Source: Nocardia arizonensis (GTDB taxonomy: Bacteria; Actinomycetota; Actinomycetes; Mycobacteriales; Mycobacteriaceae). From it: a DNA stretch of 64,000 nt. Position 1 is the first letter of the stretch. Each line of letters starts with the position of its first letter. The notes beneath the pieces are model-generated. The model made no database searches, was not told the origin of the DNA, and was given only the letters and a program-made list of their open reading frames with translations. Position numbers and translations under genes: made by a program. Of the stretch, positions 41,817 to 50,734 are shown one piece after another. The stretch lies in assembly GCF_001310275.1 (NCBI RefSeq), contig NZ_LGYZ01000132.1:1-64000 (forward strand), in the 5' to 3' direction.

Positions 41817-43178
41817 ATGAACGAGCTGCCCGTCGTTGTCGTAGGAGCCGGACCGATCGGCCTGGCCGCCGCCGCCCAACTGCGCGAACGCGACGTCCCC
41901 GTCCTCGTGTTCGAACGCGGCGCCACCGCCGGTGCGGCGGTGGCGCAGTGGAACCACGTCCGTGTGTTCTCCCGCTGGGGCGAACTCATCGACCCCGCCG
42001 CACGCCGCCTCCTCGACACCACCGGCTGGAGCACCCCCAACCCCGACGCCTACCCGACCGGGCAGGACTGGACCCGCGACTACCTGATCCCCCTGGCGGA
42101 TGCGCTCGGCGATACCGTCCGCCTCGGCACCGAGGTCGTCGGCGTCGCCCGCCGCGGCCGCGGCCGCGTCGTGGACTCCGGCCGCGACACCGAACCCCTC
42201 TCGGTGCACCTGCGCCGCGCCGACGGCACCGAAGACCGCGTCCTCGCCCGCGCGGTGATCGACGCCTCCGGCACCTGGGGCACTCCCAACCCCCTCGGCG
42301 GCGAAGGACTTCCCGCGCTCGGTGAATCCGCCGCCGCCGAGGTGATCGAGTACCGGGTCCCCGACCTCGACGATCCGCAGGTGCGCGCCCGCTACGCCGG
42401 ACGCCACATCGTCATCGCGGGCAGCGGGCACTCCGCACTCACCGCCATCATCGCCTTGGCCGGACTCGCCGAGAAGGAGCCGGACACCCTGATCAGCTGG
42501 GTCCTGCGCCGAGGCGACACCACCAACACCTTCGGCGGCGGCGACTCCGACCAACTGCCCGCCCGCGGCGCACTCGGACAACGCGCCAAGGCCGCCGTCG
42601 AGGCCGGACATCTGCGGGTGGTGACCGGATTCCGCACCGCCGCCATCGAATCCGACACCAGCGACCGGCACACCCTCATCTCCGATGGCGGGCAACGCCT
42701 CGAAGACGTCGACCGGGTCGTGGTGCTGACCGGATTCCGGCCCGACCTGTCCTGGCTGTCGGAAATCCGCCTCGGCCTCGACCCCGTCCTGCAAGCCCCC
42801 ACCCAGCTCGCCCCGTTGATCGACCCGAACGTGCACTCCTGCGGCACCGTCTACCCCCACGGCGTCACCGAACTGTCCCACCCCGAACCCGACGTGTTCC
42901 TGGCCGGGATGAAAAGCTACGGCCGCGCACCGACCTTCCTCGCCATGACCGGCTACGAACAGGTCCGCTCCATCGCCGCCGCCCTCGCGGGCGACCACGA
43001 AGCCGCCACCCGCGTCGAACTCACCCTGCCCGACACCGGAGTCTGCGGCGGCGCCGGAGTCTTCGACGACCCCGACACCACCGCAGACGCCGCTAGCGGC
43101 GGCGGCTGCTGCGGCGCACCGTCGCAATCGCAACCCGAGCCGGAATTCATCACCCTCACCGCTCCCGCGCGGGTGTAG
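41817..43178 (+). CDS. FAD-dependent flavoprotein of the arsenic locus (ArsO-like candidate)
   Basis: 453 residues. It has an N-terminal FAD loop VVGAGPIGLAAAAQL at 8-22 and a second dinucleotide loop VIAGSGHSALTA near 200, the layout of flavin monooxygenases and sulfide-quinone-like reductases. The C-terminus is cysteine-rich (GVCGGAGVF, GGGCCGAPS), suitable for metal or arsenic binding. ATG start with GAAAGGA upstream. It is followed 6 bp later by an MFS gene; this flavoprotein/MFS pair recurs in actinobacterial arsenic clusters and is sometimes called ArsO. The reaction is not established. Confidence 0.8.
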   Translation: MNELPVVVVGAGPIGLAAAAQLRERDVPVLVFERGATAGAAVAQWNHVRVFSRWGELIDPAARRLLDTTGWSTPNPDAYPTGQDWTRDYLIPLADALGDTVRLGTEVVGVARRGRGRVVDSGRDTEPLSVHLRRADGTEDRVLARAVIDASGTWGTPNPLGGEGLPALGESAAAEVIEYRVPDLDDPQVRARYAGRHIVIAGSGHSALTAIIALAGLAEKEPDTLISWVLRRGDTTNTFGGGDSDQLPARGALGQRAKAAVEAGHLRVVTGFRTAAIESDTSDRHTLISDGGQRLEDVDRVVVLTGFRPDLSWLSEIRLGLDPVLQAPTQLAPLIDPNVHSCGTVYPHGVTELSHPEPDVFLAGMKSYGRAPTFLAMTGYEQVRSIAAALAGDHEAATRVELTLPDTGVCGGAGVFDDPDTTADAASGGGCCGAPSQSQPEPEFITLTAPARV

Positions 43179-43184
43179 AAACCG

Positions 43185-44393
43185 TTGAGCGAGACCATCC
43201 TCACCCCGCAGACCGGCGGCCTCACCGCCGTCGGTCTGCGGCGAGTGCTGGTGATCCTGTGTCTGACCGAGATCACCAGCTGGGGAATCCTCTACTACGC
43301 CTTCCCCGTCCTGTCCGTATCCATCACCACCGACACCGGCTGGTCCGCCTCGACCATCACCGCCGCGTTCTCCCTCGGCCAGCTCGCCGCCGCGCTCACC
43401 GGCATCCCCGTCGGACGCCTGCTCGACCGCACCGGCCCCCGCGCCATCATGACCGGCGGCTCCATCCTCGCCGTCCCGTCACTGCTCGCGGTAGCGCTCG
43501 CGCCGAACCCGGTCGTGTTCTTCCTCGGCTGGCTGACCGCGGGGATCGCGATGGGCGCGGTGCTCTACCCGCCCGCCTTCGCCGCGCTGACCCGCTGGTA
43601 CGGCGACACCCACGTCAAGGCGCTGATGATCCTGACTCTCGCCGCCGGACTGGCCAGCACCGTCTTCGCGCCCTTGACCGCAGCGCTGGTACAGCACACC
43701 GATTGGCGGGCAACCTATCTCGCCCTCACCGCGGTCCTCGCCGTGGTCACCATCCCCGCACACTGGTTCGGGCTACGAGGGGACTGGCCGCCGCCACCGG
43801 CACCAATCAGCGACTTCCACGACGACCACACCGCCATCGCCCGTAGCCCCGCCTTCCTCGCTCTGGTCCTCGGGTTGAGTCTGGGGGCGTTCACCGCGTT
43901 CGCCGGAGTGTTCAACCTCGTACCTCTACTGCTCGAACGCGGATTCTCCCCTTCCCTGGCCGCGCTCACTCTCGGCCTGGGCGGAGCCGGGCAAGTCCTG
44001 GGCCGCATCGGCTGCCTGCCACTCGCCGCCGCCACTGGCCCCCGCGTCCGGATCGTCGTGGCCTTCGCCGCCACCGCGATCACCACCGCGTTGCTCGGGC
44101 TCGGCACCACCGTCGCGGTCCTGATCGGGGTCTCGATCGGGGCCGGGCTGGTGCGCGGGATCATGACCCTGATCCAAGCCACCGCGATCACCGAACGCTG
44201 GGGCGCAACACACTACGGACGCCTCAACGGACTCCTGTCCGCACCCGTGGCCATCGTCATGGCCCTCGCGCCGTGGATGGGCACGGCTCTGGCCACAGCG
44301 ACCGGCAGCTTCGCTCGCTCGTACCTCGTCTTGGCTGGACTCGCCATCGTCGCTGCAATTGTCGTGTTCGTCCCCACATCCGGCGAATCCTGA
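43185..44393 (+). CDS. MFS transporter of the arsenic locus
   Basis: 402 residues, 12 predicted transmembrane helices. TTG start 6 bp after the flavoprotein stop. MFS motif A-like GIPVGRLLDRTGPRAIM near 66-82; the later loop RWGATHYGRLNGLL near 345 is also family-typical. The operon position implies export of an arsenic (perhaps acetylated or oxidised) compound. A decayed copy of the C-terminal end of a close relative is at 49646-49810. Confidence 0.88.
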   Translation: MSETILTPQTGGLTAVGLRRVLVILCLTEITSWGILYYAFPVLSVSITTDTGWSASTITAAFSLGQLAAALTGIPVGRLLDRTGPRAIMTGGSILAVPSLLAVALAPNPVVFFLGWLTAGIAMGAVLYPPAFAALTRWYGDTHVKALMILTLAAGLASTVFAPLTAALVQHTDWRATYLALTAVLAVVTIPAHWFGLRGDWPPPPAPISDFHDDHTAIARSPAFLALVLGLSLGAFTAFAGVFNLVPLLLERGFSPSLAALTLGLGGAGQVLGRIGCLPLAAATGPRVRIVVAFAATAITTALLGLGTTVAVLIGVSIGAGLVRGIMTLIQATAITERWGATHYGRLNGLLSAPVAIVMALAPWMGTALATATGSFARSYLVLAGLAIVAAIVVFVPTSGES

Positions 44394-44586
44394 ACGTCGC
44401 TCGGCGAACGATGCGGTGAGAAGCGTTGCTGCCAGCATGCGGGTCGATCATCGAGCGATCGATCACTACTGCGAACACCTTGAAAGATCCCCGCGTAGAA
44501 GCTCTGACCGGCTAATCTGCGTGAAGTCGCTCGGAGAGTGCTCAGCGCCTACCTCCAGCGTTGTACCTGTGGGAGGAAGTCGTTCA

Positions 44587-46176
44587 ATGCGTTACCTCGA
44601 CAGCGTTCTCGGGGACCAGCCGCGACTCGAGCAGTGGCTCCGCAGCCAGTTCGACAGCGCTGAATCGATCGCGATCAGAACAGGATTCCTCACATCTCCA
44701 GCGGTCGAGCAGGTCAGGAAATCGATGACTGGTTTCCTCGACCGTGGGGGGAGTCTCTTGATCGTCGCCGGTGGCGCACCGGATCAAGCCGATCCCGACG
44801 CACTGATCGCTCTTGGCGCATTGCTTCAACCGTATCCGCACGCCGCCCTGCGCGTTGTCGTGCAACCCGACGAATTTCAGAACGCGAAAACCTACCACGC
44901 GAGCTTCGCCGACGGACATGCCGAAGCGCTCATCGGTTCGCCCAATCTGACGATGGGCGGAATGCGTTCCAACCACGAGGCGTCGGTGGTCCTCGACTCC
45001 CGCGATCCCGCCGAGTCGGAGATAGTCGCGGCCGTACTTCGAGGCATCGAAGCCTTCCGTGACCGACCCGGCAGTACCGCGGTCAGCGAAGAGACCCGGC
45101 TGCTGTTGTCTGGCCGCGCGTCGACATCGCTGCGACGCCGTCGCAGCAAGCCCGGCCGGACGATGCTGCCGACTCACCGATTGGACGACATCCTTCAGGA
45201 CACGATGGAGGAGATCGACACGACAGCCAGCGGCTATTCAGTCGGTGTGCCGACGGGATTCACAGAGTTGGACGAGCTCACCGGCGGGCTGTCCAGCGGT
45301 TCGCTCACCGTCATCGCCAGCCGACCCGGCGTCGGGTCTTCGACGCTGCTACTTGATTTCGCGCGGTGCGCGGCGATAAAGCACCAACTGCGCACCGCAG
45401 TGTTCTGCCTGGATCGCCCGGTGACCGACGTGATATCCCAAATGCTCTGCGCCGAGTCGAAAATCAAACGGTGGGACCTTCGTACCGGGCGGATGTCCGA
45501 TGAGGATTGGTCACGGCTGGCTCATCGCATGGCCGAAATATCGGATGCACCATTGCTCGTCAACTCCACTCCCGGTCCAACGCTCGACGAGTTCTGCGAG
45601 CACGTGAACGAGCTCGATCGCGCCGAGCAGCTGTATCTGATCGCGATCGATCCCATCAACCTGATCGACGCCAACCTCGGCCTCGACGCAAGCCGCGAAC
45701 GAGAACTGTCGGTCATCACGCGGCGGCTCAAGCTTCTGGCCCTCGAACTCAACATCCCCATCGTGGTGACCGCAGAACTCGGGCGCGGAGTCGAGGCACG
45801 AACGGACAAACGGCCACTTGTCACGGATCTGCGTGATTCCGACACCCTCTCCCAAGTCGCCGACAATATCCTGCTCATTCACCGGCCCGATGCCTACGAC
45901 CGCGACGACTCCCGTGGCGGAGAGGCCGACCTGATCCTCGCCAAACACCGGCTCGGCCCTACCGCGATCACCACCGTGGCCCACCAACTCCACCTCGGTC
46001 GCTTCATCGACATGGTCGGGCCGGTCAGACCAACCAACGCCCTCCCGTTGAGTCAAACCGAACGACCTGTCCAGATCAGTAACGCCGCTCGACCACGGCA
46101 TCCCATAGGGCCGAGGCCACACGGGGCACCATCTCGCACGAAGGCATCGGCGAGGTTTCGATCAGCAGGAGGCTGA
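44587..46176 (+). CDS. PLD-like domain fused to a degenerate DnaB-type ATPase core
   Basis: 529 residues. Start at the ATG with a strong GGGAGGAAG site; the upstream frame is non-homologous. Residues about 1-165 resemble a phospholipase D-like nuclease domain (IRTGFL, SLLIVAGG, then NAKTYH...ALIGSPNLTMGGMRSNHEASV), but the HxK histidine is Asn99 (N-A-K101). Residues about 195-480 closely follow the C-terminal RecA-like domain of actinobacterial DnaB helicase (GRMSDEDWSRLAHRMAEIS, TDKRPLVTDLRDSDTL, GGEADLILAKHRLGPT). The Walker A loop reads RPGVGSST, with Ser251 in place of the catalytic Lys, and the usual SLE glutamate is Asp. Helicase activity is unlikely; a sensing or structural role is possible. 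Function unknown. Confidence 0.85.
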   Translation: MRYLDSVLGDQPRLEQWLRSQFDSAESIAIRTGFLTSPAVEQVRKSMTGFLDRGGSLLIVAGGAPDQADPDALIALGALLQPYPHAALRVVVQPDEFQNAKTYHASFADGHAEALIGSPNLTMGGMRSNHEASVVLDSRDPAESEIVAAVLRGIEAFRDRPGSTAVSEETRLLLSGRASTSLRRRRSKPGRTMLPTHRLDDILQDTMEEIDTTASGYSVGVPTGFTELDELTGGLSSGSLTVIASRPGVGSSTLLLDFARCAAIKHQLRTAVFCLDRPVTDVISQMLCAESKIKRWDLRTGRMSDEDWSRLAHRMAEISDAPLLVNSTPGPTLDEFCEHVNELDRAEQLYLIAIDPINLIDANLGLDASRERELSVITRRLKLLALELNIPIVVTAELGRGVEARTDKRPLVTDLRDSDTLSQVADNILLIHRPDAYDRDDSRGGEADLILAKHRLGPTAITTVAHQLHLGRFIDMVGPVRPTNALPLSQTERPVQISNAARPRHPIGPRPHGAPSRTKASARFRSAGG

Positions 46177-46293
46177 ACGCCGTCGCCTCGATGACAGCCG
46201 GGTCTGAGATCCACCCGCCTGACGTGCACTCCTCGTCCACGAACCGAGACGAGCCGCACGCGAACAGGCGCGGGGGAACCCGTCACGGTGAGT

Positions 46294-47529
46294 TCACACG
46301 CCTATCGCCTTCAGCAGGCTCACCCCACCCTGGTTGACGCAGTCCTGGGCGAAATCGCGTAGCTGCTCGCCGAACCGCTGATCGTCGGCGCCAGCGTCGA
46401 TCGTGGCGTCGACGGGCACGTACCGCGTGAGCGGGTGGGAGTTGCCCGCGAAGTCGAAGCCGTGCTGGTCGGTGGTCTGGACCAGCAACGGCTCTGTCCC
46501 GGACCATTCGATCCCGACGCGCACCTCGTACTCCGTCGTTCCGCGGTGTCGGTGCGCGACCCTGATCAAGGCGAACAGATCCGCGATCATGCATTCGAGA
46601 TTGTAGGAATAGACCACCGAGCCCGGCCGTGTCTCGCCGTTGGGATAGCCGCGGTGACCGCCCACAGCGGCCGCGACCGATATCGATCCGTCGTGATGGA
46701 TGCTGGCCTGGGCTTCTCCCCAGCGGGCTCGATCGGTCGTGGTGGGTGCGATCCAACGGCGCAGTCCTGGACGGGGATTGTGGCGATCGATCGTCTCGAA
46801 GATGTGGGTGCCTTGATTTCGGCCCGCGTAGACCAGGGACTGGTCCGCCGCCTTGTCGAACAGGTCGCGTGCGTATTGGCGGTCGATTCGTTCGGAGGTC
46901 TGGGCGGGGATGCGTGGATGCGCCACGGCGATCAACCATGCGCGCTCGGTCGTGTCCCGTGCTTGGGCCAGTTCGTCATAGAGGGTGGTCAGCCTCTCGG
47001 CGATGTGGCGGCGCTCATCGAAGCGAGCCCGATACATCGCCTCGATCTGGCGTTCCTTCATCCACTCGGTATCGGCGTCGTTGCGGACCGGAGCCCCGAA
47101 GCACTCACCCCGATAGATCAGATGAGGCCCGTCGATGCTGGCCGGAACGACGACCACTGCGGCCCGCATGCTCGGGTCGCCCAGCGGGTAGACCTTCACC
47201 CCGAACACCGGTGGATGGATCGAGGCCACCGGAACGCGCACCAGGGTGCGCTGGTAGTTCTCATCGACTTCACCCACATCGACTCGGCCCGATGCCAGCT
47301 TGTTCGTCTCCGCCACACCGAACACGATCGTCCCGCCGCCGCTGTTGGCCATCGCCGCGACGTCCTTCGGATAGTCCGAGGTCGCGAGTTCCTTGGCGGC
47401 GGGCAGTTTCCGCTTGAAGTCCAGATCATCGGTCTCGGCGAGCTGCGCAGCGACAGCGTCATTGATCAGCCGGTCGACGAGCGGTCCGGCCGACAGTCCC
47501 AACGCCCGGTGCAGGGCCGTGAATTCCAT
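46294..47529 (-). CDS. Schlafen/AlbA_2-domain putative DNA-binding protein
   Basis: 411 residues. The AlbA_2 (Schlafen-like) module spans about 20-170: DDLDFKRKLP, DVAAMANSGGGTIVFGVAE, IYRGECFGAPVRNDADTEWMKERQIEAMYRARF. The C-terminal half is of unknown fold. Start at the ATG giving MEFTALHRAL; an ATG eight codons upstream is also open. Schlafen-AlbA_2 proteins are often found in defence or mobile-element settings. Convergent with the PLD/DnaB fusion, with 117 bp between stops. Specific role unknown. Confidence 0.85.
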   Translation of the reverse strand: MEFTALHRALGLSAGPLVDRLINDAVAAQLAETDDLDFKRKLPAAKELATSDYPKDVAAMANSGGGTIVFGVAETNKLASGRVDVGEVDENYQRTLVRVPVASIHPPVFGVKVYPLGDPSMRAAVVVVPASIDGPHLIYRGECFGAPVRNDADTEWMKERQIEAMYRARFDERRHIAERLTTLYDELAQARDTTERAWLIAVAHPRIPAQTSERIDRQYARDLFDKAADQSLVYAGRNQGTHIFETIDRHNPRPGLRRWIAPTTTDRARWGEAQASIHHDGSISVAAAVGGHRGYPNGETRPGSVVYSYNLECMIADLFALIRVAHRHRGTTEYEVRVGIEWSGTEPLLVQTTDQHGFDFAGNSHPLTRYVPVDATIDAGADDQRFGEQLRDFAQDCVNQGGVSLLKAIGV

Positions 47530-47855
47530 ACCAGGATGTTGCCACCCAAGCAAGTCGATGTGGCGATATTCGAGCAGCGCAGACCTGTGGATCGGCCCTC
47601 CTGCCCTGGCGACCAGTAGACCTCAGATCAGCGTGGAGCGAATCTCCACACGCTCAGGCGCAGTGCCACCCAAGCGAAACCAGTGGTCGTCAGGGTAATC
47701 GCCTCGCGGCGATCCCGTGGTAGCCGTCTGCTTCTGCGGTCTGCCATCCGAAGCCGCGACCACTCGTCACGGGGATAGGCTGACCTCGTGATCTCCGATA
47801 GCCACGCATCTGCCAGCGTGCCCGATCTCGGCAACTCCGATTTCGCTGCGATCCG
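47530..47855. other. 326-bp divergent intergenic region
   Basis: Holds the promoters of the AlbA_2 gene (leftward) and the GNAT gene (rightward). No gene is supported and I see no clear operator or terminator. Confidence 0.4.
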
Positions 47856-48395
47856 ATGAAACGAACGGTCCGCCTCACCACGGCCACGATCGCCGACCTG
47901 GAAGCCGTCGAGTCCTGGCTACGCGACGGCCGAGTCCGCCGGTGGCTCGGTGGCATCCAAATCATGAGAACCAGCTACATGCAAGACGTCCGAAGAGACC
48001 CCAACGGTCCCGGATACGTAGCGAGAATGCACAAACTGGCAGTGCGCGAACTCGGCCGTGACGGCGAGCCGCCCGTCGGCTGCGTCGTTGCGACCGTCTA
48101 CGGCGTCGGTGACACCACCAACAGCTGGACAGTACGTGGCCCCTACTACGCGACATTGCTCTACGCTGTCGACCCCCACCGCCACGACGGCGGGATCGGC
48201 ACCGCGATGCTACAGGCCGCGATCGATCATCCCGAGCTCATCGACGTCGCCGAGTTCCGCTGCGGAATCGCGGTCCGCAACCTCGCGAGCAGGCGAATCG
48301 CCCGAAGGGTCGGCTTCGTGAAGCAACCAGAACCTCGGCCAGAACGGAGAAGGCGCCGCCGTATGCTCACCTACGTGCATCACCGCCCGATCTGA
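47856..48395 (+). CDS. GNAT-family N-acetyltransferase
   Basis: 179 residues. The GNAT core is visible as YYATLLYAVDPHRHDGGIGTAMLQAAID near 108-135 (motif A, acetyl-CoA loop R/H-x-x-G-I-G), then RCGIAVRNLASRRIARRVGFV near 140-160. The C-terminus is strongly basic (RPERRRRRRML). Substrate unknown. It is adjacent to the accessory block but could equally be an ordinary genome gene. Confidence 0.8.
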   Translation: MKRTVRLTTATIADLEAVESWLRDGRVRRWLGGIQIMRTSYMQDVRRDPNGPGYVARMHKLAVRELGRDGEPPVGCVVATVYGVGDTTNSWTVRGPYYATLLYAVDPHRHDGGIGTAMLQAAIDHPELIDVAEFRCGIAVRNLASRRIARRVGFVKQPEPRPERRRRRRMLTYVHHRPI

Positions 48396-48456
48396 AACGA
48401 CAACCAGCACACGTACATCCGCAGCTTCAGAAGCTGTCGATCGTCGTTCGATCGAA

Positions 48457-48816
48457 TCAGGTGCAGCAGTTCGGATCGAGGACTGCACACAGTGCAGACA
48501 AGGCGTCACGGCGTGCGCGATGGAAGGTGTTCATCCCGCGGCGCTCCGTCTCGATGATCCCAGCTTTTCGCAGTTGCCCTAGATGATGGGAGACCGTGGA
48601 CTCCGACAGGCTCACCTTCTCGGCCAGGTCGCCCCCGTTCTCCTCGCCCGCCGGGCTGGCCAGCAGCAGAGACAGCAGCTTGACCCGTACCGGATCGGCG
48701 AGTGCCTTCAGCCGTAACGCGACCTCGAGCGCGGCGGCGTCGCCGACCGGGCCTGCGGCTACCGGCGCACAGCAGACCGGGGCGGACATGTCGATCACGG
48801 GTAGCGCCTTGGGCAT
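48457..48816 (-). CDS. ArsR/SmtB-family metalloregulator of the cadI unit
   Basis: 119-residue ArsR protein. Metal ligand candidates are the N-terminal CC (SAPVCCAPV) and the C-terminal CAVLDPNCC; the classical CVC motif in the recognition helix is missing. HTH: LAEKVSLSESTVSHHLGQLRKAGII. Divergent from cadI, the same arrangement as the mycobacterial ArsR/CadI pair, so it probably represses both from the dyad at 48843-48892. Start at MPKALPVID; six further codons upstream are open. Confidence 0.9.
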   Translation of the reverse strand: MPKALPVIDMSAPVCCAPVAAGPVGDAAALEVALRLKALADPVRVKLLSLLLASPAGEENGGDLAEKVSLSESTVSHHLGQLRKAGIIETERRGMNTFHRARRDALSALCAVLDPNCCT

Positions 48817-48842
48817 ACGGATCACTCTACCCACCCTGTTGA

Positions 48843-48892
48843 CTTATGTCGAAAAGGTGGCAGACTCGACACCGCAAGGCTTTCGACATATG
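48843..48892. promoter_or_regulatory. Inverted repeat operator of the arsR-cadI promoter
   Basis: CTTATGTCGAAAA (from 48843) and TTTCGACATATG (to 48892) form an imperfect inverted repeat with a wide spacer between the divergent arsR (48816) and cadI (48915) genes. Likely binding sites of the ArsR protein. Confidence 0.6.
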
Positions 48893-48914
48893 TCTCACAA
48901 GTGGAGGTTCGGTC

Positions 48915-49445
48915 ATGTCCCGCATCCAGCTCGCCCTCAACGTCGACGATCTCGACCAAGCGGTCACTTTCTATACGACCCTGTTCGGTGTCGAACCCGC
49001 CAAGCGCAAGCCCGGCTACGCCAACTTCGCCGTGACCGAACCCCCGCTGAAACTGGTGCTGATCGAGAACCCCGGCCTCGGCGGCAGCCTCAACCACCTC
49101 GGCGTCGAAGTCGAGACCTCTGAGCAGGTGCACGGCGAGATCGCCCGGCTGTCGGAAGGCGGGTTGTTCACCGAGGAGCAGATCGCGACCACCTGTTGTT
49201 TCGCCACCCAGGACAAGGTGTGGGTCACCGCGCCGGACACCGAACGGTGGGAGGTCTACACCGTCCTCGCCGACTCCGAAACCTTCGGCACCGCACCCAC
49301 CCTGGCCGCCAGCGAACCGGTCGGCGATAAGCGTGCCGGTGGGGTGTGCTGCGGCACCGCCGAACAGGCCGCGGCCGAGGGCGCGTGCTGCGGCAGCGAC
49401 GCCAAGCAGAAGGCGCTGGCCTCGGGCGCCACCTGCTGCAACTGA
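48915..49445 (+). CDS. cadI: CadI-type cadmium-induced VOC protein
   Basis: 176 residues, glyoxalase/VOC fold. MSRIQLALNVDDLDQAVTFYTTLFGVEPAKRKPGYANFA at the start and SLNHLGVEVET in the middle match the mycobacterial CadI/ArsI family. The C-terminal third is rich in cysteine pairs (GVCCG, GACCGS, ATCCN), likely metal ligands. ArsI enzymes of this family cleave C-As bonds in organoarsenicals, while CadI is cadmium-induced; either role is possible here. Strong ribosome site GTGGAGG. Confidence 0.93.
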   Translation: MSRIQLALNVDDLDQAVTFYTTLFGVEPAKRKPGYANFAVTEPPLKLVLIENPGLGGSLNHLGVEVETSEQVHGEIARLSEGGLFTEEQIATTCCFATQDKVWVTAPDTERWEVYTVLADSETFGTAPTLAASEPVGDKRAGGVCCGTAEQAAAEGACCGSDAKQKALASGATCCN

Positions 49446-49645
49446 ACATCGAACACCGCGCGGCCCCCCGGATGCGCTGTCAGCACCGGTCCCGGTACCG
49501 AGGTTTGCCACTTCACGACAGCGAGGGGCCCTCTGCTCTGCGTCTATTCGACGGGTATGACACGAGTACACCCGCCTCCCCTGCGGACCGGCTTCGACGA
49601 ACCCGAACAACCTGCGACCGGTCGCCACCGAGATCCCATATCTTC

Positions 49646-49810
49646 ATGGCATCGGCCCCCTGGGCAGGGACCGCCCTGTCGGCCGCAACCGACAGCTACG
49701 CCAACACCGACCTCGTCCTGACCGGACTCGCCATCGCCGCCGCCATCGTCATCATCGCGTTCGCCTCCGCACCACGACCCATCGCCGACATTGCCCGAGA
49801 TCGACCTTCG
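49646..49810 (+). pseudogene. Remnant of an MFS transporter C-terminus
   Basis: The frame MASAPWAGTALSAATDS...LVLTGLAIAAAIVIIAFAS aligns with the last helices of the MFS transporter at 43185-44393 (MALAPWMGTALATATGS...LVLAGLAIVAAIVVF). No N-terminal part is present in the 200 bp back to cadI. It then runs on antisense into the next gene. This is the tail of a deleted transporter gene that once followed cadI. Between 49446 and 49837 I see nothing else. Confidence 0.75.
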
Positions 49811-49837
49811 GTCCCGATTTCGGCTCACGGTGGTGCG

Positions 49838-50734
49838 TCACACATGATGCCGATGATCGCTTGTGCAGGTCGGAAACCGCAGCACCTGGCGCTGACTCAG
49901 TATTTCGGTTGGTCGTTGGCGGTGAAGGAATTCGGTGACGACGGCGATGTAGTCGTCGGGGCGGGCGAGCAGCAGTGAGTGTCCGCCGTCGGGGAAAACG
50001 TGGTATTCGGCGTCGGGGTGCAGGTCCCGTAGTCGTTGGGTGTGGGCGGGGGTGATGAGGGGGTCGTCGTCGGCGCGGACGATCAGGACCGGTCCGTGCC
50101 AGGCTGTTCCAGCGTGCCATCGGTCCATCTTCTCCGCCGCGTCGAGCAGGCGCTGGTAGGAGTTGATCGCACCGTCGTGTCCGCCGATGCGGGTGGCGGT
50201 GTCGACGCGTTCGATCCAGAAGTCGGCGTCGGCGGCGTCTTTCCAGGTGTTGCGCAGTGATGCGGCGATCGCGGTGAGGGTGTTCTCCCAGGGGGTGTCG
50301 CGGGTGCGTTCGAGCGAGGCGCGCAGGCGGTCGAGGTCCTCGGGGCCGTAGAGGCCGGTGCTGGTGAGGGCCAGGGACCACACCCTGGTGGGTGCGCGTT
50401 GGGACAGGATTTCGGCGAGCATGCCTCCAGCGGATTGTCCGACGACGTGAGTGGTGTCGATGTGCTCGGCGTCGAGGATGGCGATCAGGCCGTCGGCGAG
50501 TTCGTCGAGGGTGGTGGGACCGGGCGGGTAGTCGACGGCCAGGACGCGATAGCCGGGGTGCAGGGCGGGGGTGAGGTCGAGCCAGCCGCTGGCGATCCCC
50601 GCACCTCCGGGCAGCAGCAGTACCGGTGTGCCGTCACCGCCGAGGTAGTAGGTCCACTCGTGGCCCGCTACCGGCAGGGTCTTCTTCTCGTGGTCGCGGT
50701 CGAACACCGCGGCACGGCCGAGAACGGATGTCAT
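49838..50734 (-). CDS. Alpha/beta hydrolase
   Basis: 298 residues. The alpha/beta fold is shown by PVLLLPGGAGIASGWLDL near 37, nucleophile elbow VVGQSAGGM near 97 (Ser about 99), the Asp region VLIVRADDDPLITP near 218, and the His in FPDGGHSLLL near 252. Substrate unknown. The ATG overlaps the stop of the methyltransferase-like gene (50731-51384), so both are in one operon with the CDF gene upstream. Confidence 0.88.
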   Translation of the reverse strand: MTSVLGRAAVFDRDHEKKTLPVAGHEWTYYLGGDGTPVLLLPGGAGIASGWLDLTPALHPGYRVLAVDYPPGPTTLDELADGLIAILDAEHIDTTHVVGQSAGGMLAEILSQRAPTRVWSLALTSTGLYGPEDLDRLRASLERTRDTPWENTLTAIAASLRNTWKDAADADFWIERVDTATRIGGHDGAINSYQRLLDAAEKMDRWHAGTAWHGPVLIVRADDDPLITPAHTQRLRDLHPDAEYHVFPDGGHSLLLARPDDYIAVVTEFLHRQRPTEILSQRQVLRFPTCTSDHRHHV

